Below are positions 6,014 through 6,253 of a stretch of 6,253 bases of DNA, one piece after another (within the stretch, counting starts at the first letter, position 1; each line of letters begins with the position of its first letter). The notes under the pieces are model-generated. The model had not been told where the DNA came from. It saw only the letters and a list, made by a program, of their open reading frames with translations, and did not search any database. The DNA is from Lentisphaeria bacterium. Lineage in GTDB: Bacteria; Verrucomicrobiota; Lentisphaeria; Victivallales; UBA1829. A program made the translations under genes and the position numbers. The stretch lies in NCBI GenBank assembly GCA_019408975.1, contig DXVA01000263.1:1-6253 (forward strand), in the 5' to 3' direction.

Positions 6014-6168
6014 GGTAGTTTATTGGGAAACGTGAAAGATGAAAAACGCCGCGAGATTTTTTCAACATGCAAGAGATGAATGACTACATGACAGAGATGC
6101 TTTGCAACTATGTGGGCTTTCTCTTACTCGGGAAAAGCCATAAAATTTCAGAAAAAAAAGATCATCAC
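6014..6168. other. Intergenic stretch without a recognised gene
   Basis: This AT-richer spacer lies between the hairpin block and the promoter near the right edge. It contains one modest inverted repeat (GGCTTT 6115-6120 with AAAGCC 6134-6139, 13-nt loop). A frame open from the ATG at 6067 to the window end lacks an SD and runs through the promoter and hairpin, so I do not call it a gene. Confidence 0.4.
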
Positions 6169-6198
6169 TTGACAAATCAGAATATTCCATTATATTAT
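6169..6198 (+). promoter_or_regulatory. Strong putative sigma-70 promoter
   Basis: A perfect -35 TTGACA (6169-6174) is followed by an AT-rich -10 zone. TATTAT at 6193-6198 gives an 18-nt spacer; TATATT at 6191-6196 would give 16. Transcription would begin near 6205, just before a GC hairpin and an SD-ATG at the window edge. Confidence 0.7.
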
Positions 6199-6207
6199 AA
6201 AATGAAC

Positions 6208-6231
6208 TACCCCGCCGCAAGCAGCGGGGTA
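6208..6231 (+). promoter_or_regulatory. GC hairpin in the 5' leader downstream of the promoter
   Basis: TACCCCGC (6208-6215) and GCGGGGTA (6224-6231) form a perfect 8-bp stem with an 8-nt loop, right after the predicted transcription start. No U-tract follows and an SD begins 3 nt later. It could stabilise the transcript's 5' end, regulate translation, or be a dispersed palindromic repeat. Confidence 0.6.
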
Positions 6232-6247
6232 TCGGAGATAGCAGCGT

Positions 6248-6253
6248 ATGTCA
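6248..6253 (+). CDS. Possible start of a downstream gene (first two codons only)
   Basis: An ATG (M-S) stands 10 nt after GGAG (6234-6237) and about 43 nt after the predicted transcription start. Promoter, leader hairpin, SD and ATG in that order suggest a gene running off the right edge. Nothing can be said about its product. Confidence 0.4.

Noticed and set aside
5822..6079. Small ORFs through the hairpin block on both strands (5822-6010 minus, 5897-6079 plus)
   Set aside because: They are open only because the palindromes lack stops. They have no SD or domain, and their sequence is dictated by the stems.
6067..6253. Open frame from ATG 6067 to the window end
   Set aside because: It has no SD and runs through a near-consensus promoter and an 8-bp hairpin in a different frame from the SD-backed ATG at 6248.

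Overview
The window looks like a chromosomal stretch from a bacterium of the PVC superphylum, most likely Lentisphaerota or a close relative (Victivallis-like). This is an inference from three things. A small ECF-type sigma factor is coupled to a large PknB-like membrane Ser/Thr kinase, an arrangement typical of Planctomycetes, Verrucomicrobia and Lentisphaerota. The kinase has the short acidic N-terminal module common in those groups. The neighbours are secreted plant-polysaccharide esterases. No rRNA or tRNA is present to confirm the taxon.

Layout. (1) Positions 1-306 hold the last codons of one gene ending in LKNGQ-stop, and a complete small secreted protein built from LKNG-type tetrapeptide repeats. 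They look like tandem paralogues, closed by a strong GC hairpin (327-353). (2) An extended -10 promoter (362-389) begins a four-gene same-strand operon. It contains the ECF sigma factor (435-1031), a Ser/Thr kinase with a TM segment and a TPR-like C-terminal region (1028-3307), a secreted alpha/beta-hydrolase of the feruloyl-esterase/PHB-depolymerase type (3304-4101), and a CE15 glucuronoyl-esterase-like protein (4163-5551). The first two junctions are 4-nt ATGA overlaps, which suggests translational coupling. (3) Positions 5552-6253 have no convincing complete gene. They hold a minus-strand remnant of a Panacea/DUF4065 (SocA-like antitoxin) gene, a compact block of consecutive short-loop hairpins inside a short terminal inverted repeat (5898-6013), and a near-consensus sigma-70 promoter followed by a GC hairpin, an SD and an ATG at the right edge.

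How the genes may work together. The kinase and sigma factor look like a signalling pair. They are coupled to two exported esterases of types that act on ester links in plant cell walls: hydroxycinnamoyl or acyl esters for the hydrolase, and lignin-to-glucuronoxylan esters for CE15. A plausible reading is a sensor/regulator module tied to hemicellulose side-chain and lignin-carbohydrate cleavage. The link between signalling and esterases rests only on operon structure. The 3' region is a different kind of DNA: decayed accessory gene plus repeat elements, typical of a mobile-element scar.
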